Assembly: GCA_023249475.1 (NCBI GenBank)
Contig: JAHFCO010000004.1
Location: 23,378 to 87,377, forward strand
Length of the DNA stretch: 64,000 nucleotides
Direction: 5' to 3'
DNA from: Bacillota bacterium
GTDB taxonomy: Bacteria > Bacillota_I > Bacilli_A > Erysipelotrichales > Erysipelotrichaceae
The notes below the pieces were generated by a model. That model was not told the DNA's origin, made no database searches, and was given only the letters and a program-made list of their open reading frames with translations. This document shows positions 43,072 through 50,759 of this stretch, in pieces; positions within the stretch are counted from its first letter, which is position 1; each line of letters begins with the position of its first letter. The translations under genes were made by a program, and so were the position numbers.

Positions 43072-44129
43072 TGTCCGAGCACCTCCTGATGTTTCTTGAA
43101 TTCAGCGACCAGCTCCAGCGGTTCGAAGATGTTTCCACCCATGCGTCCGTAGAAATGGACCGGTGTGTCGTATCCGACCGCTAACTTCACATCCACCAGC
43201 ATTTGTCCGCTGGACAGTTCGGCGACGAATATGAACTTCATCTTCTTACTGAAACGATGGATTACTTCATAGGGGAAGGGCCACAGTGAAATCGGACGCA
43301 ACAGCCCGACCTTGACCCCTTCGGACCGAAGTTCGTCGACCGCCGACTTGGTGATGCGGGATGGCGTACCATAGGCGACGAACATGTATTCCGCGTCGTC
43401 CATCTTGTACTCTTCCCACATCGTTTCGTTTTCTTCGATGGCACGGTATTTCGCCTGAAGATGCTTATTGTGGTTTTCCAGATCGTCCACGTCCAAATGC
43501 AGGCTGTTGACGATGTTTCTGGGACGTACCCCGGAATTCCCGTCGGCCGCCCATGGGAAGGCTTCGATGTCGATCGGATTGGGATCCAGTTCGACCGGTT
43601 CCATCATCTGACCGATGACGCCATCCGCCAAAACCATGACCGGGTTGCGGTATTTCGCCGCGACGATCAAGCCCTTGCGGACCAGACTCGCCGCTTCTTG
43701 GATGCTGGCAGGCGCAAAGACCGGAACGTGGTAATCCCCGTTCCCGCCACCGCGGGTGGCTTGGTTGTAGTCGCCTTGTGACGGAAGGATCCCGCCCAAT
43801 CCCGGACCGCCGCGTGAAACGCTGACGATCAGCGCCGGCAGTTCGGCCCCTGCGCAATAGGAAATGCCTTCTTGTTTGAGGGCGATCCCCGGGGAGGAGG
43901 AAGAGGTCATGGATAACGCACCGGAAGCCGCCGCGCCGTAGACCATGTTGATGGCCGCGACTTCGCTCTCGGCTTGGACGAAAACGCCGCCGCTGGAACG
44001 CATGTATTTCGCCATGTATTCGCAAAGCTCGTTTTGAGGGGTGATCGGGTATCCGAAGTAGGCACGGCAACCGGCGACGATCGCCGCTTTCGCGATCGCT
44101 TCATTGCCTTTCATGAGTTGTTTTGCCAT
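43068..44129 (-). CDS. 2-oxoacid:ferredoxin oxidoreductase alpha subunit
   Basis: The start at 44129 shares one base with the stop of the ferredoxin gene and gives 353 residues. MKGNEAIAKAAIVAGCRAYFGYPITPQNELCEYMAKYM is the pyrimidine-binding opening of such subunits (given here as landmarks: GNEAIAKAA, FGYPITPQNE); FVQAESEVAAINMVYGA carries the TPP glutamate, and SSSSPGIALKQEGISYCA and SRGGPGLG follow. It binds 2-oxoacids together with the beta subunit. The leucine dehydrogenase upstream makes branched-chain 2-oxoacids the likely substrates. Confidence 0.94.
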   Translation of the reverse strand: MAKQLMKGNEAIAKAAIVAGCRAYFGYPITPQNELCEYMAKYMRSSGGVFVQAESEVAAINMVYGAAASGALSMTSSSSPGIALKQEGISYCAGAELPALIVSVSRGGPGLGGILPSQGDYNQATRGGGNGDYHVPVFAPASIQEAASLVRKGLIVAAKYRNPVMVLADGVIGQMMEPVELDPNPIDIEAFPWAADGNSGVRPRNIVNSLHLDVDDLENHNKHLQAKYRAIEENETMWEEYKMDDAEYMFVAYGTPSRITKSAVDELRSEGVKVGLLRPISLWPFPYEVIHRFSKKMKFIFVAELSSGQMLVDVKLAVGYDTPVHFYGRMGGNIFEPLELVAEFKKHQEVLGQ

Positions 44130-44347
44130 TATTGATCCACCCTTTCCACCGTAATGACGACGTCGGGACACATCAGTGCGCAGCTGGCGCACGCGATGCA
44201 TTTCTCGGGTGCGAACGCATGGCTCGGATGATATCCGATCGCGTTGACCTTGGTTTGGTCCAATTCCAGAATATGGACGGGACAGACGTTGACGCACAGT
44301 CCGCATCCTTTACAACGATTCTCATCGAAGGTTACGATTCCTCTCAA
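44129..44347 (-). CDS. 2-oxoacid:ferredoxin oxidoreductase delta subunit (2x[4Fe-4S] ferredoxin)
   Basis: A TTG start at 44347, seven bases after AAAGGAG and sharing TTGA with the upstream stop, is the best choice; an ATG seven codons earlier would overlap the ribosome site. The 72-residue product has two CxxCxxCxxxCP clusters: CKGCGLCVNVCP and CIACASCALMCP. It passes electrons from the active site to free ferredoxin. Gene order delta-alpha-beta-gamma is typical of VOR/KOR complexes. Confidence 0.92.
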   Translation of the reverse strand: MRGIVTFDENRCKGCGLCVNVCPVHILELDQTKVNAIGYHPSHAFAPEKCIACASCALMCPDVVITVERVDQ

Positions 44348-45000
44348 ATGGAGTCTCCTTTCATCCAATCCTTACGGAGGTACCAACGGTCCACCGCCAA
44401 GATCGGGGAATGTATTTCATGCTTCAAGTCTACCATAAAACGTGCATCTAGCATCGTGAAAACGACGGGAATTTGCACTTTCGCGGCGAAACGCTCGATT
44501 TCGCCGTTGGAATGCCGAATCAAGTCCAAATCGGTTTCACTCAAGAGATGCGTATTGTGGACCAACCCCGTGACGGGAAGGTTCTGTTTCCTCAATTCTT
44601 CGATGAATGCTTCGACACTTCTCAGATCACTCTCTTCGCGCATCAGGTTAACCACCAACCAAACCTCGCACATGCCCAGGACATCCTGAAAGAGGGTCAA
44701 GGGATGCGTCCCGGCGATACTACCCGCCAAATCGACGACGACATTGTCGCCGCGGGTGATGTAGGTCCCTACATCGCCGCTAAGTCCCGGCAGATCGGCG
44801 TTGGCCGAGTTGTTGGTGTTGTTCCCGATGACGACGACGCCCAATTCCTTCAATAACCCGTGGATTTCACGCGGTCTGAAATAAGGGTTCAACACATCGA
44901 GGTCCGCCAGGAAACAAGGCGCCTGAGTTAAAGCGTATTGGATGGCGAATTCGCTTTTACCGACCCCGTACGGACCGGTGCAAATCACGGCGCGTTTCAT
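44344..45000 (-). CDS. P-loop NTPase of unknown function (MinD/CobQ-like)
   Basis: The 218-residue cytoplasmic protein begins MKRAVICTGPYGVGKSEFA, a Walker A motif of the SIMIBI type, followed by FLADLDVLNPYFRPREI, VVVDLAGSIAGTHPL (Walker B-like) and VWLVVNLMREESD. It overlaps leucine dehydrogenase by 4 bases and the ferredoxin subunit by 4 bases, so it is locked into the operon. Comparable ATPases act in metal or cofactor insertion (CooC, MinD/Mrp families); insertion of Fe-S clusters into VOR is a reasonable but unproved idea. Confidence 0.85.
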   Translation of the reverse strand: MKRAVICTGPYGVGKSEFAIQYALTQAPCFLADLDVLNPYFRPREIHGLLKELGVVVIGNNTNNSANADLPGLSGDVGTYITRGDNVVVDLAGSIAGTHPLTLFQDVLGMCEVWLVVNLMREESDLRSVEAFIEELRKQNLPVTGLVHNTHLLSETDLDLIRHSNGEIERFAAKVQIPVVFTMLDARFMVDLKHEIHSPILAVDRWYLRKDWMKGDSI

Positions 45001-46076
45001 TTCCCAAGATAGATGGAACTGATATTCCTCATCATTTCGATGCGCTTTTCAGCCATGGTGTCGGCGACCAGATAGGTCGGGGTATTGGTTTCTTTCGAAG
45101 TACGGATGATTTCGCGGATCCGGTCGTAGATGACGTCGACTTGACGAACGACGGAGTTGTAGTCGTAACCGATGATTTCCTGATAGACATTGATCAATCC
45201 GCCGGCGTTGATGACATAGTCCGGGGCGTAGAGGATGCCCATGTCGTGGATTTTCTGTCCGTCGACGGCCGATTCTTTTAAAACGTTGTTCGCACAGCCC
45301 GCGATGATTTTGCACTTCAGGGTCGGGATGGTTTCTTCATTGATGATCGCACCCAAGGCGCACGGGCAGAAGATGTCGACATCCAAGCCGATGATCTCTT
45401 CCGGTTTGACCGCCGTCGCGTTGAATTGTTTCACCGCTTCGTCGACGCGTTCATTGTCGATGTCGCTGACAAAGAGGATCGCGCCTTCATCGGCGAGATG
45501 TTTACAGATGATCATCCCGACATGGCCTAATCCTTGCACGGCGACTTTCATGCCGTCCATCTTCGATGTCCCGGTCAGTTCTTTCACGCACGCCTTGATG
45601 CCCTTGTAGACACCAAGAGCGGTGAGCGGCGAAGGATCACCGGACGTGTTGCGAAGTCCCGTGACGTGCTTGGTTTCCATGTGGATGTATTCCATGTCTT
45701 CCGGCGTCGTACCGACATCTTCGGCGGTGATATAACGGCCGCCCAGCGATTCGACATATTTACCGTAGGCACGCCAGAACGCCTCGCGACGCACCGTGTC
45801 CTGACGAAGTTTCTTTGAGTTCCCGATCAACACCGCTTTGCCTCCGCCCAGATTCAACCCGGCGCAAGCCGCCTTCTTGGTCATCCCGCGCGCCAAACGC
45901 AAGACGTCGAGCACCGCGTCATCCTCGTTGGCATATTCCCAAATGCGGGTTCCGCCCAACGCCGGACCCAAGGTCGTGTTGTGGATGCAGATGAGTCCTT
46001 TTAAGCCTGAACTGCGATCATGCATGTAGACCAACTGCTCGTAACCGTACTTCTCCATGTAATCGAATTTTTCCAT
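44997..46076 (-). CDS. Leucine dehydrogenase (Glu/Leu/Phe/Val dehydrogenase family)
   Basis: The start at 46076 follows GAGAGGGA and gives 359 residues, the size of leucine dehydrogenase (about 365) rather than glutamate dehydrogenase (about 420-450). GPALGGTRIWEY and the lysine in LNLGGGKAVLIG bind substrate; VAVQGLGHVGMIICKHL binds NAD; FCPCALGAIINEETI and INAGGLINVYQE close the site. It deaminates leucine, valine and isoleucine to 2-oxoacids, which the VOR complex downstream oxidises. It heads a six-gene operon with every junction overlapping. Confidence 0.93.
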   Translation of the reverse strand: MEKFDYMEKYGYEQLVYMHDRSSGLKGLICIHNTTLGPALGGTRIWEYANEDDAVLDVLRLARGMTKKAACAGLNLGGGKAVLIGNSKKLRQDTVRREAFWRAYGKYVESLGGRYITAEDVGTTPEDMEYIHMETKHVTGLRNTSGDPSPLTALGVYKGIKACVKELTGTSKMDGMKVAVQGLGHVGMIICKHLADEGAILFVSDIDNERVDEAVKQFNATAVKPEEIIGLDVDIFCPCALGAIINEETIPTLKCKIIAGCANNVLKESAVDGQKIHDMGILYAPDYVINAGGLINVYQEIIGYDYNSVVRQVDVIYDRIREIIRTSKETNTPTYLVADTMAEKRIEMMRNISSIYLGK

Positions 46077-46089
46077 TGTCCCTCTCCTG

Positions 46090-46103
46090 ATGCGGTTCCG
46101 CAT
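46090..46103 (-). promoter_or_regulatory. Inverted repeat in the leucine dehydrogenase leader
   Basis: ATGCGG-TT-CCGCAT is a perfect 6-2-6 inverted repeat 13 bases upstream of the start codon, with a TATACT -10-like sequence at about 46,140 on the minus strand. It could be a repressor site or a small leader hairpin next to the ribosome site. Confidence 0.5.
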
Positions 46104-46381
46104 ATGGGTTCTTCCCGAAACATCCAAAGGCAAGTATAACAAATGATTTTCGATTTGACTTCCTTTTTTTGATTCATTTTGTTGTTTTCTTCATTTTAAA
46201 TCCGATATTCATGGACACTCTTCATTTCATATGTGCCTTTTATCGGATTTTTTCAGTATTTTTTTGTTATTTTCATTTTTAATTCTTATCCCGCACCTCG
46301 CTTTGGATGATAACTCCCTGGTATTTATCGGATTCTTGGAAATCTCATCCCTGTTTACTTCAACTACAGTATAGCAAACTT

Positions 46382-46433
46382 TTTCACATGGATAGCATCC
46401 CGCCGGGGATTTCGGCGTGAGAATTATGTGAAA
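46382..46433. promoter_or_regulatory. Nested inverted repeats upstream of the VOR operon promoter
   Basis: TTTCACAT (46382-46389) mirrors ATGTGAAA (46426-46433), and within them CGCCG (46401-46405) mirrors CGGCG (46413-46417). The block lies directly upstream of the -10 TATACT (46373-46368, minus) and downstream of the cre site, where a regulator of amino acid catabolism could bind. The binding protein is unknown. Confidence 0.45.
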
Positions 46434-46444
46434 TTCGACGTTTT

Positions 46445-46458
46445 TGTAATCGCTTACA
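46445..46458. promoter_or_regulatory. CcpA cre site
   Basis: TGTAATCGCTTACA fits every position of the Bacillota catabolite-responsive element consensus TGWNANCGNTNWCA. It is about 72 bases upstream of the -10 proposed for the leucine dehydrogenase operon, an upstream position that is more common for CcpA activation than repression. It is 146 bases beyond the transketolase stop, so it is unlikely to act on that operon. Confidence 0.65.
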
Positions 46459-46570
46459 TTTTTCATTGAAAATGCATGAATCGGATTTCCTGAAACTTTG
46501 GAAACAAGTGAAGTAACCCGCTATCATTCGCCATTTCCATGGTTGAATCCCCTCTTCAAGGTATCGACCC

Positions 46571-46600
46571 GTAAAAAAGCACCTCCGTAAGGAGATGCTT
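46571..46600 (-). terminator. Terminator of the PTS-transketolase operon
   Basis: On the minus strand AAGCATCTCC (46600-46591) pairs with GGAGGTGCTT (46586-46577, one T-G pair) around TTAC, followed by TTTTACG. Confidence 0.85.
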
Positions 46601-46603
46601 TGA

Positions 46604-47557
46604 CTACATGATTCGTAGGATTTTTTCTTCGATCTGCCGACTCGTCAACTCGAATTTATCCATCAAATAATCGGTGGTGCCCACCTCGCCGAACCGGTCG
46701 TCGACCGCGATCGTCAATTGCTTCGCGAGATTTCCGACTTCGGACAGCGCATGCGCGACGGCGCACCCCAATCCGTTGATCTTGTTGTGGTTCTCCGCGG
46801 TGACGATCAGTTTCTTCCCGACGGCTTCGCTTCGAATCAATGCTTCATCCAGGGGCTTCACGCTGAAACAGTCGACCACTTCGACCGAGATCCCCCGTGT
46901 CGCCAACGAAGTGCGCACGTTCAAGGCTTCATTGACCATCTCGCCGATCGCATAGATGACGATGTCGCTTCCCGGGGCGACGACGATCGCCTTCCCGGTT
47001 TCGAATTCGCTGGAAGGATCGTAGATATCCGGCAGGACCTTGCGGGTCGCCCGGATGTAGACGACGCCATCGATCGCCGCGGCTTCTTTCATGCACCATT
47101 TGAACTGCGTCGCATCGCTGGGTGCGAAGATGGTGATGTTCGGTAAAGCCCGCGTCATCGCCAAGTCTTCCATCGACGTATGCGTCCCGCCGTTGTGCGC
47201 CGCCCAGAACCCCGGATCGGATCCGTAGATCTTGAGGTTCGCCCGCTGGTAGACCCCCGACATATACAACTGGTCGAAGACGCGTCGCGTGGCGAAGGGC
47301 GCGAAGGTATGGATGAACGGGATTTTCCCCGTCAGCGACATGCCGGCGGCCGCCGAAACCATGTTCGCTTCGGAAATCCCCATGTTGATGCATCGGTCGG
47401 GATGGTTCTTGAATACCTTGGCGACCCCGGAAGCCCCTGCCAAGTCCGCGTCCATGACGAGGATCGAAGAGTTGCTTTCAATTAATTCATTCAGTGTTTC
47501 CTGATAGACCGCCCGGATTTCCTTGGGGGTCTGGACCGTTGCGAATCGGATGTTCAT
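46604..47557 (-). CDS. Transketolase, C-terminal subunit
   Basis: The 317-residue protein is the pyrimidine-binding and C-terminal part of transketolase: DADLAGASGVAKVF, NMGISEANMVSAAAGMSL (TPP glutamate), HTFAPFATRRVFDQL, NGGTHTSMEDLAMTRALPNI and a C-terminal IVYAIGEMVNEAL and VTAENHNKINGLG. It pairs with the N-terminal subunit gene, which it overlaps by 4 bases. Together they move two-carbon units between sugar phosphates. Split enzymes of this kind often have special substrates; here the partner is a PTS. Confidence 0.94.
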   Translation of the reverse strand: MNIRFATVQTPKEIRAVYQETLNELIESNSSILVMDADLAGASGVAKVFKNHPDRCINMGISEANMVSAAAGMSLTGKIPFIHTFAPFATRRVFDQLYMSGVYQRANLKIYGSDPGFWAAHNGGTHTSMEDLAMTRALPNITIFAPSDATQFKWCMKEAAAIDGVVYIRATRKVLPDIYDPSSEFETGKAIVVAPGSDIVIYAIGEMVNEALNVRTSLATRGISVEVVDCFSVKPLDEALIRSEAVGKKLIVTAENHNKINGLGCAVAHALSEVGNLAKQLTIAVDDRFGEVGTTDYLMDKFELTSRQIEEKILRIM

Positions 47558-48399
47558 TGTCGTCCCTCGCTTTCCACTTTCTCGCTTAACCGCTGGATCA
47601 ACGACGTCAATGCATCCTTACTATCACCGCTGAATCGGATGTGGTGATTGTCGAAAAGGTTCTCGAAATACTCGTCGCCTTGCCCCTTCACCGTATCCAG
47701 AACGATGCACTTCGCTTGGTCGTCGATCGAATCCAGCTGTCGGATCGCTTCATAGATCGCGTCGACATCGTTCCCTTTGACGCGCAAACAGGCGAATCCG
47801 AACGCTTCCATCTTCATCACAAGGTCGAAAGGATTCATGATGTCTTTCGTCAATCCATCCAACTGCTTGTGATTCTCGTCGATGAACACCAGAAGGTTGG
47901 ATAGTTTTTGATGCGCGGCGAATTGGAACGCTTCCCAAACCTGTCCTTCGTTGGCTTCCCCGTCCCCGACGATCGCAAAGACGCGGTTGGGTTTCTTGTC
48001 CAGTTTGAACGACATCGCGACCCCCGTCGCCAGTGAGATCCCCTGACCCAGCGAACCGGTCGTCACGTCGACCCCGGGGGTTTTCAGACGGTCGGGATGC
48101 GAGGGCATGAGCGTTCCGTTTTCATTCAGCGTGTCCAGCATCGACAAGGGGACGTACCCTTTCAATGCAAGGGTGGCGTAGAGCGCGGGTCCGGCGTGGC
48201 CCTTGGAGAGGACAAACCAGTCCCGGTCTGGCCATGCGGGGTTCTTCGGATCGATTTTCATCACCTGTCCGTACAAAACGGCAAGGGTTTCGACGATCGA
48301 GAAGGATCCGCCTAAATGACCGAATCCTCTCTTAGAAAGCATCTTCGCCGTTTCCAATCGGATCAAGTCGGCGAAACGCTTGATTTTTTCAGTTTCCAT
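47554..48399 (-). CDS. Transketolase, N-terminal subunit
   Basis: The 281-residue protein is the TPP diphosphate-binding half: GFGHLGGSFSIVETLAVLYG, DWFVLSKGHAGPALYATLAL, GSLGQGISLATGVAMSFKL, the TPP motif VGDGEANEGQVWEAFQFA to LLVFIDENHKQLDG, and DTVKGQG. The ribosome site is GGAGG 3 bases before ATG. It follows the PTS IIB gene by 20 bases, so the transporter and the transketolase share a message. It would act on the ketose phosphate delivered by the PTS or its product. Confidence 0.94.
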   Translation of the reverse strand: METEKIKRFADLIRLETAKMLSKRGFGHLGGSFSIVETLAVLYGQVMKIDPKNPAWPDRDWFVLSKGHAGPALYATLALKGYVPLSMLDTLNENGTLMPSHPDRLKTPGVDVTTGSLGQGISLATGVAMSFKLDKKPNRVFAIVGDGEANEGQVWEAFQFAAHQKLSNLLVFIDENHKQLDGLTKDIMNPFDLVMKMEAFGFACLRVKGNDVDAIYEAIRQLDSIDDQAKCIVLDTVKGQGDEYFENLFDNHHIRFSGDSKDALTSLIQRLSEKVESEGRQ

Positions 48400-48419
48400 A
48401 GGCCTCCATTAAGAAGGCG

Positions 48420-48716
48420 TTATGCTGAGATAACGCCTTGTTCTTTCAGATAGTCACTCAGTTTCGCTTCAAGTTCAGGCACCGAGATGATGTTTTGAAG
48501 CACGATGCACGGACCGTAGGCCGACAGGATGTCGACCATGTCCTTGCCGCAAACGAAGAGGTCGGCAGCCCCTTTATAGACGTCCGTCGCCGCGCAATGC
48601 GCGACTTCGACGTCTTCCACCCCTAATTTCTTCAATACTTTGTTGACGTTCATTTCGACAAGGAACGAAGATCCAAGTCCGCTGCCGCAAGCGCATAAGA
48701 TTTTTTCGAGTTTCAT
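48420..48716 (-). CDS. PTS IIB component, ascorbate (UlaB/SgaB) family
   Basis: The 98-residue protein has the phosphocysteine loop KILCACGSGLGSSFLVEM (cysteine 8 or 10) of the lactose/ascorbate-type IIB fold, and HCAATDVYKGAADLFVCGKDM. It accepts phosphate from the IIA histidine and passes it to sugar bound by the UlaA-like IIC. It lies 67 bases downstream of the IIC gene, separated by a strong hairpin. Confidence 0.92.
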   Translation of the reverse strand: MKLEKILCACGSGLGSSFLVEMNVNKVLKKLGVEDVEVAHCAATDVYKGAADLFVCGKDMVDILSAYGPCIVLQNIISVPELEAKLSDYLKEQGVISA

Positions 48717-48747
48717 GTTGTACCTCTCTCGGTCTTATTTTAAACCA

Positions 48748-48774
48748 GGGAGAGGATGATTTCCATCCTCTCCC
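48748..48774 (-). terminator. Hairpin between the IIC and IIB genes
   Basis: GGGAGAGGATG (48748-48758) and CATCCTCTCCC (48764-48774) form a perfect 11-base stem with a 5-base loop. On the minus strand it is followed by TGGTTTAAAAT, so it is at best a partial terminator; it may stabilise the upstream message and lower IIB and transketolase expression relative to IIC. Confidence 0.65.
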
Positions 48775-48783
48775 GGCTTTCGA

Positions 48784-50157
48784 TTAAGATTTCGCTTTCT
48801 TGGGAGCGACGACGTTGTAAACGATGGGAAGGACGAACAATCCGACGCAGACCGCCAGTAATCCGGTGCCTTTGACGAAGTTCGCGATGTTTCCGATCAA
48901 GATCCCGACGGCCGTGAAGTCGGCATCGGAGAAGGTCGTGTTGGCGAAGCCGAGCGAACCCATGACAGGCATCAGCATCGCAGGCAGGAAGGTAATCAAT
49001 AAACCGTGTCCGAAAGCCCCCAGGATGGCGCCGCGGCGTCCGCCGGTCGCGTTTCCGAAGACACCGGAGGTCGCGCCGCAGAAGAAGTGCGGGATGACAC
49101 CGGGAAGGATCAAAGCGGGATTCAAGGTGCCTTGCAGGGCGAACAGAATGGCCAATCCGACCAAACCGCCGGCGAAGGAGACCAAGAAGCCAAGCAGAAC
49201 TGCGTTTTCAGCATACGGGAAGACAACCGGGCAGTCCAACGCGGGTTTCGCATCGGGGACGATCTTTTCGGAGATCCCTTTGAACGCCGGGACGATTTCA
49301 GCCAATACCAAGCGGACACCGGCCAAGACGACATAGACGCCGGCCGCGAAGGTCAAGGATTGGATGATCGAGAACAAGAACCAATGCGTACCGCCCAAGA
49401 CCGTCGCGTCGAAATCCGGTTTGATGACGGCGGCGAAGGTGACCAGGACGAAGAAGATGAACATCGTCAGCGAGATGGCGACGGAAGTGTCGCGCAGGAA
49501 GGATAGACGTTTCGGGAATTTGATGTCTTCGGTCGATTTCGAACCTTTTCCAACCAAGGAACCGATCCAGGCGGAGAAGACGTAACCCAAGGTGCCGAAG
49601 TGGCCGAACGCGATGGAATCGTCGCCCGTGATCTTGACCATGGTCTTCTGGGCGATCGCCGGGAAGAACACCATCGTCAAGCCTAAGAGCATCGATCCGC
49701 CGACATACAGTTGCCAGCTACCCGATTCCAAGCCGCCGACCGTCAGAACGACGGCGATCAAGGCCGCCATGTACAGGGTGTGGTGACCGGTCAGGAAGAT
49801 GTATTTCATGCGGGAGAAACGGGCGAGAAGCAGGTTGGCGACCATGCCCAAGGCCATGATGATGGCGGTGTCTTTCGCATAGGTATTCAGAGCCAATGAA
49901 ACGATCGCTTCATTGTTGGGGACGACCCCTTGGACGGCGAACGCGAAGTTGAACAGGTTGCCGAAATAGTTCAGCGCTCCGACCAATACCCCGGCGCCTG
50001 CGCCGATGACGATGAATCCAAGAATCGTTTTGATGGTTCCTTTAATGACGACTTCGATCGGTTTCTTCTGAGCGACAAGCCCGATGAGCGCGATCAAGCC
50101 GACGAGGATGGAAGGCGTGGATAGGATCTGCTGTAGGAAATTCAGAAATTGCTCCAT
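48784..50157 (-). CDS. PTS IIC component, ascorbate (UlaA/SgaT) family
   Basis: The 457-residue permease has about 11 membrane helices and UlaA-family segments: GLIALIGLVAQKKPIEVVIKG, FIVIGAGAGVLVGALNYFG, LTGHHTLYMAALIAVVL, HFGTLGYVFSAWIG, and FCGATSGVFGNATGGRRGA with HGLLITFLPAML. The family takes up and phosphorylates L-ascorbate in enteric bacteria, but many Bacillota members serve other sugars. No UlaD, UlaE, UlaF or UlaG gene is nearby, so ascorbate is doubtful here. Confidence 0.93.
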   Translation of the reverse strand: MEQFLNFLQQILSTPSILVGLIALIGLVAQKKPIEVVIKGTIKTILGFIVIGAGAGVLVGALNYFGNLFNFAFAVQGVVPNNEAIVSLALNTYAKDTAIIMALGMVANLLLARFSRMKYIFLTGHHTLYMAALIAVVLTVGGLESGSWQLYVGGSMLLGLTMVFFPAIAQKTMVKITGDDSIAFGHFGTLGYVFSAWIGSLVGKGSKSTEDIKFPKRLSFLRDTSVAISLTMFIFFVLVTFAAVIKPDFDATVLGGTHWFLFSIIQSLTFAAGVYVVLAGVRLVLAEIVPAFKGISEKIVPDAKPALDCPVVFPYAENAVLLGFLVSFAGGLVGLAILFALQGTLNPALILPGVIPHFFCGATSGVFGNATGGRRGAILGAFGHGLLITFLPAMLMPVMGSLGFANTTFSDADFTAVGILIGNIANFVKGTGLLAVCVGLFVLPIVYNVVAPKKAKS

Positions 50158-50189
50158 GGTATAGTGTTTCCTCCTTTATACCTTTCCCT

Positions 50190-50636
50190 TTACTGCAAAG
50201 AATACTTCTCGAAGAGCGAATAGATCTCTTCGGGGCTACCGGCCGACAGCAACTTCCCGACCGAGGCGTCGTCCCCGAGGAATTCGGAGAGGTGGACCAG
50301 GGTTTGCAGATGGGACGTCGAGTCTTCCGCCGCCAAGGTAATCAAGATACGGACTTCATAACCATCGGGTGTGAACTTCACGGGTTCTCTCAGCAACAGA
50401 ATCGCGATCTGCTGATGGATCACCCCTTGGTCCGGTCGGGCATGCGGTAACGCGATTTCCGGCGCCAGGACGTAATAGGGACCATAGATCGAAGTGTTCG
50501 TGAATATGCCGTCAACGTATCGTTCTTCGACGAATCCATGTTCGATCAAGGGGGCGACCGCGAGGCGGATCGCCTCTTTCCAATCCTCCACTTTCTCTAC
50601 GATGCGGATGTTTTCGACAGACAATAGTTGAATCAT
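50190..50636 (-). CDS. PTS IIA component, mannitol/fructose/ascorbate (UlaC-like) type
   Basis: The 148-residue protein has the IIA fold with phosphohistidine in EIALPHARPDQGV (about residue 88), plus DWKEAIRLAVAPLIEHGFVEERYVDG landmarks (WKEAIRLAV, RYVDGI) and VRILITLAAEDSTSHLQTL. It resembles the C-terminal domain of the linked PRD regulator closely, suggesting that the two compete for or exchange phosphate. Its start has GGAGAAG. It is first of the structural genes. Confidence 0.92.
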   Translation of the reverse strand: MIQLLSVENIRIVEKVEDWKEAIRLAVAPLIEHGFVEERYVDGIFTNTSIYGPYYVLAPEIALPHARPDQGVIHQQIAILLLREPVKFTPDGYEVRILITLAAEDSTSHLQTLVHLSEFLGDDASVGKLLSAGSPEEIYSLFEKYSLQ

Positions 50637-50656
50637 AAGAACTTCTCCAATCCGTT

Positions 50657-50734
50657 GTTCAACTCCGATCGGTTGAACTTCACTTGTATTTTACCCAGTG
50701 ACCCTGCTTTGCGTGAAGAACAATGTTTACATTG
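50657..50734 (-). promoter_or_regulatory. Promoter and palindromes upstream of the PTS genes
   Basis: On the minus strand a -10 TAAAAT with a weak -35 TTCACG at 18 bases lies around 50,689-50,718. Upstream of the -35 is CAATGT-TT-ACATTG (50721-50734), a perfect 6-2-6 palindrome fit for an activator. In the leader, GTTCAAC (50657-50663) mirrors GTTGAAC (50672-50678). Either could be the target of the PRD regulator. Confidence 0.5.
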
Positions 50735-50759
50735 TGGTTTGTGCAAAACTTGGCAAGGT

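Larger units (their letters stand above)
46104..46603. other. AT-rich 500-base regulatory region without a gene
   Basis: This stretch is far richer in A and T than its neighbours and encodes no convincing protein; a 79-codon minus frame (46466-46227) lacks a ribosome site and overlaps regulatory elements. It holds a tktB-side terminator (46573-46600), a cre site (46445-46458), nested palindromes (46382-46433), a -10 TATACT (46373-46368, minus) and a long inverted repeat AAATCCGAT (46197-46205) with ATCGGATTT (46240-46248) followed on the + strand by a T-run. It separates two operons on the same strand, so most elements should act on the leucine dehydrogenase-VOR operon. Confidence 0.65.

Noticed and set aside
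46227..46466. 79-codon minus-strand reading frame in the AT-rich region
   Set aside because: No ribosome site, no protein motif, low-complexity lysine-rich end, and it overlaps the cre site, palindromes and a promoter.
48784..50157. Assigning the PTS to L-ascorbate uptake
   Set aside because: The IIC family name is suggestive, but none of the ascorbate catabolic genes is nearby and a transketolase pair is linked instead.
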